Assembly: GCF_030159795.1 (NCBI RefSeq)
Contig: NZ_BSND01000003.1
Coordinates: 620,001 to 684,000, forward strand
From: Methylophaga thalassica
GTDB taxonomy: Bacteria; Pseudomonadota; Gammaproteobacteria; Nitrosococcales; Methylophagaceae
Length of the DNA: 64,000 nt
Direction: 5' to 3'
Within the stretch, counting starts at the first letter, position 1. Each line of letters starts with the position of its first letter. The position numbers were made by a program, and so were the translations under genes. The notes beneath the pieces are model-generated. The model saw only the letters and a list, made by a program, of their open reading frames with translations, did not search any database and had not been told where the DNA came from. Of this stretch, positions 20,557 through 30,120 are shown one piece after another.

Positions 20557-21876
20557 ATGAGCTTAAGAGGATTGATTAATTTACGGATAGTTATTTCGGT
20601 ACTGGTTATCATCGCACTGGGAGCCAGTTTAGCTGTGTGGCAGGCGCGTGAGTCAGTCAGGGATGAGGTGACATCTTCCTATAATTTGGCACTGCAAATG
20701 GTTGAGTTCGGACTTAATCAGTTCACGCGTGATGAGCATACCGAGAGTGAATGGCTGGAACAAATCAGTCGCTTACGTGAAACACGTCATTTACAGATCA
20801 CGATCTTTGACCAGGCTGGGAATGAAACCATGCTGAGAGGTGAAAAGAGTGACATCACTGATGATGCACCACCTCAATGGTTTATTGAGGCGGTGATGAT
20901 GGATAGCATTAGCTCGGCCTATGAAATCAAACTGCCTAATGATGCGATTAAACGCATTGTAATTAGTGCTGACCCAATGGATGAAATTCATGAAGCCTGG
21001 CGGGAGTCACTAGTCTATTTCTGGTCGATTGTATTAATGCTCGGTATTATTTTCTTAGCTATCAATGTCGTGTTTCATTCGATGTTAACGGCGGTGAAAA
21101 CCATTTTATCGGGTTTAAAAACGGTGGAAAGTGGTAATTATGAACAACGATTACCGCGGTTTCGCATTAGTGAATTTGATGCTATAGCGGCAGAGATTAA
21201 TAACCTGACCGGTGCGTTAAATGCGGCCCGACAAAATAATCAGGCGCTGGCAAGACATACCATGCATATTCAGGAAAATGAACGTCGACATATGTCACGT
21301 GAATTACATGATGAAATGGGGCAGTCTCTTACTGCGGTGAAAGCAATGGCTGTTGTCGCTAAACAATCCGATAGCAAAGTCCAGAGTATTGCTGATTCTA
21401 TTATCGAGATTTGTAATCATTTATCTGGGGTTGTGCGATCGATGATGAGAACGTTACATCCTCTCAGTTTAACTGATTTAGGACTGGTGGCGACCCTGAC
21501 CGACCTAGTCGGTGAATGGAAACGTCGGCAGCCGTCCCTGGATATTCATTTAAATTACGATGACTGTATTGATGACTTGGATGAGGAAGTGGCGATCCAT
21601 GTTTATCGTATTGTGCAGGAATGTTTGACCAATGTCGTACGTCATGCCAGAGCTAATCTGGCCAATATCAGCGTCAGGCAGAGCCTTGTTCAGCAGAAAA
21701 AATGGGTAGTGATACAAGTCTCCGATGATGGTATCGGCGGTTCATCATCAGGCGAAGGCTTTGGTGTTCTTGCTATGCGTGAGAGAGTAGAAAGTATGGG
21801 AGGACTGTTTATGTTCGAGTCTTCACCAGATGATGGTGTGACGGTGACCGCACGTATGCCATTTATAGAGAAGTAG
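20557..21876 (+). CDS. Membrane sensor histidine kinase, MoxY/MxaY-like
   Basis: A 439-residue kinase. Membrane segments lie at about residues 8-28 and 152-173 and enclose a periplasmic sensor of about 120 residues that fits the LapD/MoxY N-terminal type. A HAMP linker follows (about 174-226), then a HisKA_3 dimerisation helix with the phospho-acceptor His251 in MSRELHDEMGQSLTAVKAM, then the ATPase domain with the N box ECLTNVVRHA, VSDDGIG and GFGVLAMRERVESMGG. This layout is that of MoxY/MxaY kinases controlling methanol oxidation. In Methylotuvimicrobium MxaY takes part in the lanthanide switch between methanol dehydrogenases. NarX- or UhpB-like kinases share the C-terminal half, so the ligand stays open. 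The regulator gene follows after one base. Confidence 0.87.
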   Translation: MSLRGLINLRIVISVLVIIALGASLAVWQARESVRDEVTSSYNLALQMVEFGLNQFTRDEHTESEWLEQISRLRETRHLQITIFDQAGNETMLRGEKSDITDDAPPQWFIEAVMMDSISSAYEIKLPNDAIKRIVISADPMDEIHEAWRESLVYFWSIVLMLGIIFLAINVVFHSMLTAVKTILSGLKTVESGNYEQRLPRFRISEFDAIAAEINNLTGALNAARQNNQALARHTMHIQENERRHMSRELHDEMGQSLTAVKAMAVVAKQSDSKVQSIADSIIEICNHLSGVVRSMMRTLHPLSLTDLGLVATLTDLVGEWKRRQPSLDIHLNYDDCIDDLDEEVAIHVYRIVQECLTNVVRHARANLANISVRQSLVQQKKWVVIQVSDDGIGGSSSGEGFGVLAMRERVESMGGLFMFESSPDDGVTVTARMPFIEK

Positions 21877-21877
21877 T

Positions 21878-22534
21878 ATGAACAACAATAATAAAATCAA
21901 AGTACTGTTAGTCGATGACCATGAAGTAGTACGAGCAGGATTTCGAATTCTACTATCATCACAACCCTTTATCGGGCAGATTAGTGACCTGGACAGGGGG
22001 GAGTTAGTCACACAGGAATATGAACGCTTCAAACCCGATGTTGTGGTGATGGATTTATCCATGCCAGGCATCGGTGGGCTTGAAACTATCCGTCGACTTC
22101 AAAAGCTGGATTCTGACGCGATTATTTTGGTCTACAGCATTCATGATGAGGCTATTTACGTTGAACGCGCACTGGAAGCGGGTGCGATGGGTTATGTCAG
22201 TAAAAACAGTGCAGCCGAAGTGCTGGCTGAAGCGGTCAAAAGTGTGGCAGAAGGCAAGCGATATATTGAAGAAAGCCTGCTCCCTGAAGTTGATGATGTC
22301 CGGCATGACAATATCGAGCATTATCGAAAAGTGCTGGACTTACTTTCACCACGTGAATTTGATGTATTTTGTCGACTGGCAAAAGGCATGACTGCTCATG
22401 AAGTCGCCGCAGATATGCACCTGGGTTATAAAACCATTGCTAACTACAATACACAGATTAAAAGTAAACTGCGGGTAAATACCGCAGCAGACCTGGCTAA
22501 TATTGCGGTTGTGTTAGGCATTATCAAACCTTGA
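21878..22534 (+). CDS. LuxR/NarL-family response regulator, MxaB-like
   Basis: Partner of the preceding kinase. The 218 residues hold a receiver domain (1-125) with the acidic pair Asp13-Asp14, the phospho-acceptor Asp59 in VVVMDLSMPGIGG and the Lys of YVSKNSAAEVL. A GerE-type HTH follows (about 150-215, LSPREFDVFCRLAKGMTAHE). The unusually short gap to the kinase gene and the kinase's MoxY-type sensor suggest a methylotrophy regulator of the MxaB/MoxX sort. Its targets cannot be read from the window; a search for shared dyads upstream of methanol dehydrogenase genes would be needed. Confidence 0.9.
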   Translation: MNNNNKIKVLLVDDHEVVRAGFRILLSSQPFIGQISDLDRGELVTQEYERFKPDVVVMDLSMPGIGGLETIRRLQKLDSDAIILVYSIHDEAIYVERALEAGAMGYVSKNSAAEVLAEAVKSVAEGKRYIEESLLPEVDDVRHDNIEHYRKVLDLLSPREFDVFCRLAKGMTAHEVAADMHLGYKTIANYNTQIKSKLRVNTAADLANIAVVLGIIKP

Positions 22535-22665
22535 TGGCTGGCACGCCTTCTTTTATTCGATATCATCAATATCGTTGTGAGCTGTAACTTAAAAAAGCTG
22601 ACTTGAATCCATCGTCGTTTTACTGTTTAACTGATGCTAATGTGAATCAGAAGTGAGGTACGTCG

Positions 22666-24360
22666 ATGCGTGGTATTAAGGCGAAAGATCCAATTTATAT
22701 TCCTCATGCTGGGCCGGCCTTACTTGCCACACCTTTACTGAATAAAGGCACTGCCTTTAGCGAGCAGGAACGTCATGATTTTAATCTCAATGGTTTAATT
22801 CCACATCGATTTGAAACGATTGAAGAACAGGCGGAAAGAGCCTATCTGCAATATAAAACCTTCAAAGCCCCCATCAATCAGCACATCTATTTGCGTTATC
22901 TTCAGGATAACAATGAAACCTTATTTTATTATTTATTAAAAGCGCACCTGGTTGAGATGATGCCGATTATTTATACGCCGACAGTAGGTGAAGCTTGTGA
23001 GCGCTTTTCTGAAATTTATCGACGGGCGCGTGGTGTATTTATTTCCTATCCGGATAAAGATCGTATTGATGACATTCTGCACAATGTCACTAAAGATAAG
23101 ATCAAAGTTATCGTGGTCACTGATGGCAGCCGGATTCTCGGACTGGGTGATCAGGGCGTGGGAGGGATGGGGATCCCTATTGGTAAGTTATCACTCTATA
23201 CCGCCTGCGCTGTGATAAGCCCAGCTTATACCTTACCGGTGATGTTGGATATTGGGACTAACAATAAGGCCTTACTTGATAATCCGCTTTATATCGGCTG
23301 GAAACATAAACGTATAAACGACGCAGAATATGATGAGTTTATCGACCTGTTTATCCAGGCAATTAAGAAACGTTGGCCCGATGTGTTATTACAATTTGAG
23401 GATTTTGAACAAAGCAAAGCACTGCCCATACTGGAGCGTTATCAACAACAATTGTGTTGTTTTAATGATGATATTCAAGGCACGGCTGCAGTAACCGTCG
23501 GCTGTTTATTGGCGGCGTGTAGAGCAAAACATGAAACACTGTCACAGCAGATTATCGTTTTTGCAGGAGCCGGCTCTGCCGGCTGTGGCATTGCTGAGCA
23601 GATAATCCGACAAATGATGACAGAAGGGCTTGGTGAAGCTCAGGCCCGCGAACGCGTATTTATGATTGATAAAGCGGGACTATTAATGGATGACATGGCT
23701 GGCTTATTCGATTTTCAACGCCGTCTAAGCCAAAAGGCCACTCTGCGAACAAAGTGGAAGGCGGATAAAATGACGCTGGATTTAACGGATGTTATTTATC
23801 ACGCTTCACCGACAGTACTTATTGGAGTATCTGGGCAGGCGGGACTATTTAATGAGACAGTTATCAAAACGATGTTAGCCCATTGCGAGCGACCCATTAT
23901 CTTTCCTTTGAGTAATCCATCAAAGCAGATTGAGGCCTTGCCTGAGTCACTGCTTAGCTGGACGGAGGGTAAAGCCATTATCGCTACTGGGAGCCCCTTT
24001 AACTCGGTTGTCTATCAAGGTAAAACCTATCCAATAGCACAGTGTAATAATAGCTATATTTTTCCTGGGATTGGTTTGGCCGTTATCGCTGGTCAAATTA
24101 AACACATCACACATGAAATGATGATGGTCGCAAGTGAGGTGCTGGCAACACACTCACCACTACTTAATGGGGAAGAAGAGCAGTTACTGCCAGCCTTGGA
24201 TGATATCGCTGAGTTAAGCAAGAAGATGGCATTTCAAATTGTGAAAATTGCGCAAAATCAGCAACTGGCTTCTAAGATATCGGATAGTGAATTAGAACAT
24301 AAGATTGAAGAGCTCTTCTGGCATCCACAATATCGTCAATATAAACGTGTCAGTGTTTAG
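22666..24360 (+). CDS. maeA: NAD-dependent malic enzyme (decarboxylating)
   Basis: Oxidatively decarboxylates malate to pyruvate with NAD, linking the C4 pool to pyruvate. The 564 residues match the long MaeA/SfcA class. Motifs seen are [38 protein letters not shown] (substrate and Lys region), [15 protein letters not shown] (metal-binding Asp) and [16 protein letters not shown] (NAD fold). The ATG at 22666 follows GAGGTACGTCG. It is a single gene with its own terminator. It is not obviously linked to the two-component pair. Confidence 0.95.
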   Translation: MRGIKAKDPIYIPHAGPALLATPLLNKGTAFSEQERHDFNLNGLIPHRFETIEEQAERAYLQYKTFKAPINQHIYLRYLQDNNETLFYYLLKAHLVEMMPIIYTPTVGEACERFSEIYRRARGVFISYPDKDRIDDILHNVTKDKIKVIVVTDGSRILGLGDQGVGGMGIPIGKLSLYTACAVISPAYTLPVMLDIGTNNKALLDNPLYIGWKHKRINDAEYDEFIDLFIQAIKKRWPDVLLQFEDFEQSKALPILERYQQQLCCFNDDIQGTAAVTVGCLLAACRAKHETLSQQIIVFAGAGSAGCGIAEQIIRQMMTEGLGEAQARERVFMIDKAGLLMDDMAGLFDFQRRLSQKATLRTKWKADKMTLDLTDVIYHASPTVLIGVSGQAGLFNETVIKTMLAHCERPIIFPLSNPSKQIEALPESLLSWTEGKAIIATGSPFNSVVYQGKTYPIAQCNNSYIFPGIGLAVIAGQIKHITHEMMMVASEVLATHSPLLNGEEEQLLPALDDIAELSKKMAFQIVKIAQNQQLASKISDSELEHKIEELFWHPQYRQYKRVSV

Positions 24361-24397
24361 GAAAAATTTCCTTCATACCATTTGATATCATTTTATG

Positions 24398-24420
24398 AAA
24401 TAGGAGTTTGTCCTATTTTT
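24398..24420 (+). terminator. Weak terminator after maeA
   Basis: AAATAGGA and TCCTATTT form an 8-base-pair stem with a 5-base loop followed by more T. The stem is AT-rich, so termination may be partial. It sits just before the promoter of the second PepSY gene. Confidence 0.6.
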
Positions 24421-24432
24421 ACCAATGGATGT

Positions 24433-24438
24433 TATACT
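24433..24438 (+). promoter_or_regulatory. -10 box upstream of the second PepSY gene
   Basis: TATACT at 24433-24438 is a five-of-six match to the -10 consensus. The best -35 candidate, TTGTCC at 24408-24413, is 19 bases away, a long spacing that often indicates activator dependence. Transcription would start about 24445, inside the left arm of the hairpin described next. Confidence 0.5.
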
Positions 24439-24440
24439 TT

Positions 24441-24471
24441 ACCCACAAGTTTGATCATTGCTCTTGTGGGT
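24441..24471 (+). promoter_or_regulatory. Perfect 9-bp inverted repeat at the start of the PepSY leader
   Basis: ACCCACAAG (24441-24449) and CTTGTGGGT (24463-24471) are exact complements with 13 bases between. The pair lies right after the -10 box, at or near the transcription start, and about 48 bases before the ATG. It could be an operator for a dimeric regulator, or a 5' stem-loop that protects the messenger. There is no T run after it, so it is not a terminator. Confidence 0.6.
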
Positions 24472-24518
24472 AGAGACTGATCTTTTGATCTATCTAATCT
24501 AATAAGGAGCTTTACTCT

Positions 24519-25073
24519 ATGACTTCAATGTTCTTGAAGACAATCCCTGCCGTCCTCGCTTTAAGCATTAGTTCAACTGCATTTGCTGAAAATGATAATT
24601 ATGATTTGGATGATATCCGTAGCTGGGATATCGTAAAAATTGAAACTTGTCTGGATGCCGCTTTGGATACTATTCCAGGTCATGCACGTAAAGTTGAAAT
24701 GAAAATGGAAGGCGATGATCCTGTTTATGAATTTGATATTGAAGCGAAAGCCGATGGCAAGACCTACAATGTTGAATGTAATGCTGAAGAAGGTTTCATT
24801 GGTGAGATTGAGCGTGAAGTCGATGCTAATGATCCTGTTTTCAAAAAATTAGCGAAAATTTCACAAGCTGAAGCGAAAGAATTTGCCTTAGCTATACACC
24901 CAGGTAAAGTTGTTGCTTCAGAATATGAAATCGGTTTCGATGGTGATGCGACCTACGAATTTGATATTCAAAGCATTCATGGTTATGAAGTCAAAGTCGA
25001 TGTGGATGCCGCAACAGGTGAAATTGAAGAAGCCAATATTGAACTGTACGAAATTGGTATGGAAAAAGAATAA
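24519..25073 (+). CDS. Second secreted double-PepSY-domain protein, lanpepsy-like
   Basis: A 184-residue paralogue of the protein at 10958-11458. It has a signal peptide (cleaved near STAFA-ENDN), then two PepSY-type repeats, with VYEFDIEAK and ATYEFDIQS marking their equivalent strands. Its C-terminal half aligns closely with the other: AKISQAEAKEFALAIHPGK against [19 protein letters not shown]. Cys44 and Cys87 correspond to Cys28 and Cys70 of the paralogue and could form a disulfide in the periplasm. The mature protein is strongly acidic, as expected for binding multivalent cations. A strong AAGGAG site precedes the ATG. A role like lanpepsy, storing or buffering lanthanide in the periplasm, is inferred and unproven. 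Confidence 0.85.
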   Translation: MTSMFLKTIPAVLALSISSTAFAENDNYDLDDIRSWDIVKIETCLDAALDTIPGHARKVEMKMEGDDPVYEFDIEAKADGKTYNVECNAEEGFIGEIEREVDANDPVFKKLAKISQAEAKEFALAIHPGKVVASEYEIGFDGDATYEFDIQSIHGYEVKVDVDAATGEIEEANIELYEIGMEKE

Positions 25074-25090
25074 GTTATTATTCTGACATT

Positions 25091-25123
25091 AAAAAAGCCG
25101 CTATTTATAGCGGCTTTTTTTTT
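25091..25123. terminator. Bidirectional terminator between the PepSY gene and valS
   Basis: GCCGCTAT and ATAGCGGC form an 8-base-pair stem flanked by six A on the left and nine T on the right. It can end both the plus-strand PepSY transcript and the minus-strand valS transcript. Confidence 0.9.
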
Positions 25124-25139
25124 ATCGGCTGATTTAGCT

Positions 25140-27962
25140 TTAGCTCAATGCTTTAAGTTGTTGTTCAAGTAATTCATAGGATTGCTGCAGTTCAGCCAGT
25201 TTCTCTTTTTCTTTGGCAACAACATCTGCCGGCGCTTTGGCGACGTAATTTTCATTAGATAGCTTACCTGAAGACTGTTTAATGATCTTATCCAGTTTCG
25301 CCATTTCTTTATTCAGACGGTTGATTTCAGCGTCTTTATCAATCAAACCTTCCAGCGGAATTAAGATTTCCATTTTACCGACTAAGGCTGTTGCAGCAGC
25401 AGGAGCTTTACCTTCCAGGATATCAATTGATTCCAGATTGGCCAGACGGCTCAGGAACTGTTGATTGCTGGTTAAAATGGCTTTATCAGAATCAGAAGCA
25501 TCTTTCAGTAATACCGGCAGTGCTTTTTTCGGCGCGATATTCATTTGTGAGCGAATAGAGCGAATACCAGTAACAAATTGCATGACCCATTCCATTTCAG
25601 TCACCGCATTCTGATCAACTTTACTTTCATCAGCAAGCGGGTAAGATTGACGCATAATCGTCTCGCCTTTAACACCTGCTAACGGTGCAATCGTCTGCCA
25701 TATTTCTTCTGTGATATACGGCATAAACGGATGTGCCATTCTTAATGTCGCTTCAAGCACTCGTACCAGTGTGCGACGTGTACCGCGTTTTGCTGCATCA
25801 GATGCTGATTCACTGTTTAATACCGGTTTCGATAGCTCTAAATACCAGTCACAGTAGTTGTTCCAGATAAATTCATAAATACCCTGTGCGGCATGATCAA
25901 ATCGATAAGCCTCAATCGCTGTACTGACTTCTTTTTCAGCGATTTGCAACTGAGAGATAATCCAGCGATCCGCCAGACTGAGTTCAACCTGATCATTATC
26001 AACACCGGTGTCTTGTCCTTCGGTGTTCATTAAGACGTAACGTGCTGCATTCCATAATTTATTACAGAAATTACGGTAGCCAGCGATACGGTTCATATCA
26101 AAGTTGATATCACGTCCGGTAGAGGCGAGCGAAGCAAAGGTAAAACGCAGTGCATCTGTACCATGAGCTTCAATGCCATCGGGGAATTCTTTGCGTGTGG
26201 CTTTTTCAATTTTTTCAGCCAGTTGTGGTTGCATCATGCCCGAAGTACGTTTTTGTACCAGCGTTTCCAAATCAATACCGTCGATAATATCGATGGGATC
26301 CAGCACATTGCCTTTGGATTTCGACATCTTATGACCATGTGAGTCACGGACCAGGCCATGGATATACACTTCTTTAAATGGAACATCGCCCATAAAATGA
26401 ATGCCCATCATCATCATTCTGGCTACCCAGAAGAAAATAATGTCAAAACCGGTGACCAACACATTGCCCGGATACCAGGTTTTTACTGCTTCATCATCTT
26501 TAGGCCATCCCAACGTTGAAAATGGCCAAAGTGCAGAGGAGAACCAGGTATCAAGTACGTCTTCATCCTGAGTTAACTCGACGTCTGCTCCCAGATTGTT
26601 TTCCACTCGAACGGCATTTTCATCGTGACCGACATACACATTACCTTGTGGATCGTACCAGGCAGGGATTCTGTGCCCCCACCAGAGTTGGCGTGAAATA
26701 CACCAATCCTGAATATCACGCATCCAACTGAAATACATATTTTCATAGGATTTCGGCACAAATTTCACTTTACCGGTTTCAACGGCCTCAATGGCTGGTT
26801 TGGCCAGTGTTTTTGCGTCAACATACCATTGATCGGTCAGCATCGGTTCAATGACCACGCCACCACGATCGCCATAAGGCACAGTCAGGTCATGATCTTT
26901 GATCTCCTCCAGCAGACCAGCTGCGTCAAAATCAGCCACAATCGCCTTACGGGCAGCGAAGCGCTCCAGTCCACGATAAGCTTCAGGAATGCTGGCATCG
27001 AGTTCAGTATTGGCACTGCCATCAGTATTAAATACTTGTGGAACATCACGTACATCGGCATTGAGGGTGAAAATATTGATCATTGCCAGGCCACAACGCT
27101 TGCCGACTTCATAGTCATTGAAGTCATGGGCTGGCGTAACTTTCACTGCGCCTGTGCCTTTTTCCATATCGGCATGTTCATCGCCAACAATCGGAATACG
27201 TCTGTTAACTAACGGCAAAATAATCTCTTTACCAATCAGATCCCTGTAGCGAGGATCTTCCGGATTCACTGCAACACCGGTATCACCTAACATGGTTTCC
27301 GGACGAGTTGTAGCGACCACAATATAGTCCTTGCCTTCACTGGTTTTCAGTCCATCTGCAAGTGGATAGCGAAGGTGCCACATATGGCCTTTTTGTTCGC
27401 GATTTTCCACTTCCAGATCAGAAATGGCTGTGTGTAATTTCGGATCCCAGTTTACCAGGCGTTTACCGCGATAGATCAGACCTTCTTTATACAGCTTAAC
27501 GAAGACATGTTTAACGGCTTCAGACAGATCATCATCCATCGTAAAGCGATCACGTGACCAGTCGAGTGAAGAACCAAGACGACGTAACTGACGGGTAATA
27601 TTACCGCCGGATTCTTCCTTCCATTCCCAGATACGTTTAGTGAAATCTTCTCTTCCCAGATCGAGACGGGTTTTACCTTCAGCGTTAAGTTGGCGCTCTA
27701 CCACCATTTGTGTCGCGATACCCGCGTGGTCGGTGCCCGGTTGCCATAAGGTATTGTCACCTTTCATTCGGTGATAACGAGTCAAGGTATCCATGATGGT
27801 GTTATTAAAACCATGCCCCATATGCAGGCTACCGGTCACATTGGGTGGGGGTAGCATAATGGCGTAGGGTGAACCTTCACCTGTCGGCTTAAACTCGCCA
27901 GCTTGTTCCCACTTCTGGTACCAACGTTGCTCAATTGCGTCAGGGTTGTATGTTTTTTCCAT
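25140..27962 (-). CDS. valS: Valyl-tRNA synthetase
   Basis: Charges tRNA-Val with valine. The 940-residue class I enzyme has the HIGH-type motif in [20 protein letters not shown] in [14 protein letters not shown], an editing domain between them and a C-terminal coiled coil ([19 protein letters not shown]). The frame is open 25 codons further upstream, but the ATG at 27962 gives the standard N-terminus [19 protein letters not shown]. The order pepA-holC-valS on one strand is the typical gammaproteobacterial cluster. Confidence 0.97.
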   Translation of the reverse strand: MEKTYNPDAIEQRWYQKWEQAGEFKPTGEGSPYAIMLPPPNVTGSLHMGHGFNNTIMDTLTRYHRMKGDNTLWQPGTDHAGIATQMVVERQLNAEGKTRLDLGREDFTKRIWEWKEESGGNITRQLRRLGSSLDWSRDRFTMDDDLSEAVKHVFVKLYKEGLIYRGKRLVNWDPKLHTAISDLEVENREQKGHMWHLRYPLADGLKTSEGKDYIVVATTRPETMLGDTGVAVNPEDPRYRDLIGKEIILPLVNRRIPIVGDEHADMEKGTGAVKVTPAHDFNDYEVGKRCGLAMINIFTLNADVRDVPQVFNTDGSANTELDASIPEAYRGLERFAARKAIVADFDAAGLLEEIKDHDLTVPYGDRGGVVIEPMLTDQWYVDAKTLAKPAIEAVETGKVKFVPKSYENMYFSWMRDIQDWCISRQLWWGHRIPAWYDPQGNVYVGHDENAVRVENNLGADVELTQDEDVLDTWFSSALWPFSTLGWPKDDEAVKTWYPGNVLVTGFDIIFFWVARMMMMGIHFMGDVPFKEVYIHGLVRDSHGHKMSKSKGNVLDPIDIIDGIDLETLVQKRTSGMMQPQLAEKIEKATRKEFPDGIEAHGTDALRFTFASLASTGRDINFDMNRIAGYRNFCNKLWNAARYVLMNTEGQDTGVDNDQVELSLADRWIISQLQIAEKEVSTAIEAYRFDHAAQGIYEFIWNNYCDWYLELSKPVLNSESASDAAKRGTRRTLVRVLEATLRMAHPFMPYITEEIWQTIAPLAGVKGETIMRQSYPLADESKVDQNAVTEMEWVMQFVTGIRSIRSQMNIAPKKALPVLLKDASDSDKAILTSNQQFLSRLANLESIDILEGKAPAAATALVGKMEILIPLEGLIDKDAEINRLNKEMAKLDKIIKQSSGKLSNENYVAKAPADVVAKEKEKLAELQQSYELLEQQLKALS

Positions 27963-28108
27963 GTGATATCTTGTTTGTCTGGTCGGTGTTCGGGATATAC
28001 GAATGTCGTATGTATACGCTATAAATAAACGACGCATTATACCTGCTGCGACAACATCTGTTCAGAGGCAATATGGATTTCGTATTTTTAGCGGTTTGCT
28101 AGCTTGCT

Positions 28109-28534
28109 TCAAACGTGAAAAGTTTCTATCTCATAGCCACGTTGTTTGTAAAACTGGAAGCGTTGACGACCAGCTTGTTTGCTTGATTCATTATCATCAA
28201 TTACTTCAGCTACACGTTCAAATTGGCTAAAGAACATGGGTTGTTCTTCAGTGAGATTAATGAGTACATCCATCAGTCTGGGAGGCTTTTTGTCTTCATA
28301 GCCGATAAGTACCGGACTCTGATTATCTGAACTATCAGTGATTTCATGTGGTACAAAGCTGTCAGGCCGTATAGCCCACAGTGCCGTATCGACTGCCTGA
28401 CTATGATCTTCTGAAGCGGTATGGATATAGATTTGATGGCCCTGATGATAGGCTTTCTCCGCGAGACGGCAGGCAAATGCCTGCCGCTTTTCAAGCTCGC
28501 TTGATTTCAGAATATAGAAACTGATTCGGGTCAT
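28109..28534 (-). CDS. holC: DNA polymerase III chi subunit
   Basis: Chi links the clamp loader to single-stranded DNA-binding protein during replication. The 141 residues match HolC in length, with RISFYILKSSELEKRQAFAC at the start, LWAIRPDSFVPHEI in the middle and a C-terminal KQAGRQRFQFYKQRGYE. Its start overlaps the pepA stop by 4 bases, and valS lies 146 bases downstream. Confidence 0.92.
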   Translation of the reverse strand: MTRISFYILKSSELEKRQAFACRLAEKAYHQGHQIYIHTASEDHSQAVDTALWAIRPDSFVPHEITDSSDNQSPVLIGYEDKKPPRLMDVLINLTEEQPMFFSQFERVAEVIDDNESSKQAGRQRFQFYKQRGYEIETFHV

Positions 28535-30030
28535 GATGATTTGTTAGCGTCGATACGATTTAATAAGTATTGAACTAACATTGGGACTGGGCGACCCGTT
28601 GCCCCTTTATTTTTTCCACTATTCCATGCTGTCCCAGCGATGTCTAAATGTGCCCAGGTATATTTTTCCGTAAATCGTGATAAGAAACAGGCGGCAGTAA
28701 CACTTCCTGCTTCTTTACCGCCGACATTAGCAATATCGGCAAAATTGCTGTCCAGCAAGGGTTGATAATCATCCCATAAAGGTAACTGCCAAGCACGGTC
28801 AAAACTGTCATTACCGGCTTTTAATAAATCATCAGCAAGTTGTTGGTTATTCGCCATTAAGCCGGTGGTTGTACTACCTAAGGCTACAATGATGGCACCA
28901 GTTAATGTCGCAATATCAATGACGATTTCTGGATCGAACCGTTCACTATAGGTGAGAGCGTCACATAAAATTAAACGGCCTTCGGCATCGGTATTCAGAA
29001 TTTCGATGGTCTTACCGGCCATGCTGGTGACGATATCGCCGGGTTTGTTGGCGTCACCATCAGGCATGTTTTCTGAACTGGGTACCACACCTACCACATT
29101 GATTGGCAGGCTTAATTCAGCCACAGCTTGTAGTGTTCCGAGCACACTGGCAGAGCCACACATATCGTATTTCATCTCATCCATGCCTTGAGATGGTTTT
29201 AGTGAAATACCACCGGCATCAAAGGTGAGTCCTTTACCCACTAAGACAACTGGCTTGCTGTCACCTGCGCCTTTGTATTCCATGGTGATTAATTTGGCTG
29301 GCTGGCGGCTGCCACGGGATACGGAGAGCAGAGAGCCCATACCCAAGGCTTCCATATCAGCTTCTTCCAGCACGGTGGTAGTAATGGAAGCAAATTTTTT
29401 GCCCAACGCAACGGCTTGTTCAGCCAGATAGGTCGGTGTGCAAATATTGCCAGGCAGGTTACCAAGCTCACGTGCCAGGTTCATACCAGCACCGATAGCC
29501 GCACCTTGTTCAGCAGCTTTTTGTAAGTCAGCATCAGTATTCTGAGCTGCAAAGATAGCGCATTCTAAAAGTGGTTTCTTGACAGCTTTCGCTTCTGATT
29601 TTGTTTGTGAATACTTATAAAGTGCTGTTTCGGTATTACAAGCTGTTTGGCGGACTTTCCAGACAGTTGTGCGTTCATTTACTTCAATATCCGTAAAACA
29701 GCATAAGGCTTTTTCAGCACCGCTTTCATTCAGCGCAATCATGGCAGCTGCAGTGGCGGTATTAAAATCGTTTTCAGTTGTTTTTGTTTTTTTGCCAAAG
29801 CCTACCAATAAAACCCGAGGGCTGTTTATCCCTGTCAGATTGTGGAGAAATAATGTTTGGCCTGGATTTGCGCTAAAGTCACCATTATCAGCGATACGTT
29901 TGATCTGACCTTGTGAAGCATCATCGAGTTGTTGGGCGGAAGGACTGAGTTCACCTTCGTTGTATATGCCGACGGCAATACAATCGGTTTGCTGAGATGC
30001 GAGGGCATCGCTAGTGACAAAATACTGCAT
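28531..30030 (-). CDS. pepA: Cytosol (leucyl) aminopeptidase
   Basis: M17 zinc/manganese aminopeptidase; in E. coli PepA also acts as a DNA-binding protein in Xer recombination and carAB control. The 499 residues include the signature NTDAEGRLILCDAL and the metal-site lysine in VLVGKGLTFDAGGIS. The ATG at 30030 is preceded by AGGAG at good spacing, so it is preferred over a start seven codons upstream. The gene diverges from lptF, as in E. coli. Confidence 0.97.
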   Translation of the reverse strand: MQYFVTSDALASQQTDCIAVGIYNEGELSPSAQQLDDASQGQIKRIADNGDFSANPGQTLFLHNLTGINSPRVLLVGFGKKTKTTENDFNTATAAAMIALNESGAEKALCCFTDIEVNERTTVWKVRQTACNTETALYKYSQTKSEAKAVKKPLLECAIFAAQNTDADLQKAAEQGAAIGAGMNLARELGNLPGNICTPTYLAEQAVALGKKFASITTTVLEEADMEALGMGSLLSVSRGSRQPAKLITMEYKGAGDSKPVVLVGKGLTFDAGGISLKPSQGMDEMKYDMCGSASVLGTLQAVAELSLPINVVGVVPSSENMPDGDANKPGDIVTSMAGKTIEILNTDAEGRLILCDALTYSERFDPEIVIDIATLTGAIIVALGSTTTGLMANNQQLADDLLKAGNDSFDRAWQLPLWDDYQPLLDSNFADIANVGGKEAGSVTAACFLSRFTEKYTWAHLDIAGTAWNSGKNKGATGRPVPMLVQYLLNRIDANKSS

Positions 30031-30120
30031 GGATTTCTCCTGTAGGGTCAATTTGGTTTAGACTTCGTTATTTTAGTGTGTCAGATAATACCGATCTATT
30101 CTAACCAAGACTCTTAATAC

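Noticed and set aside
22558-22574. CGATAT / ATATCG inverted repeat after the response regulator
   Set aside because: Only 6 bp, AT-rich and without a T run; too weak to call a terminator or operator.
26829-27212. 127-codon plus-strand frame
   Set aside because: Lies wholly antisense within valS, no ribosome site, composition that of a shadow frame.
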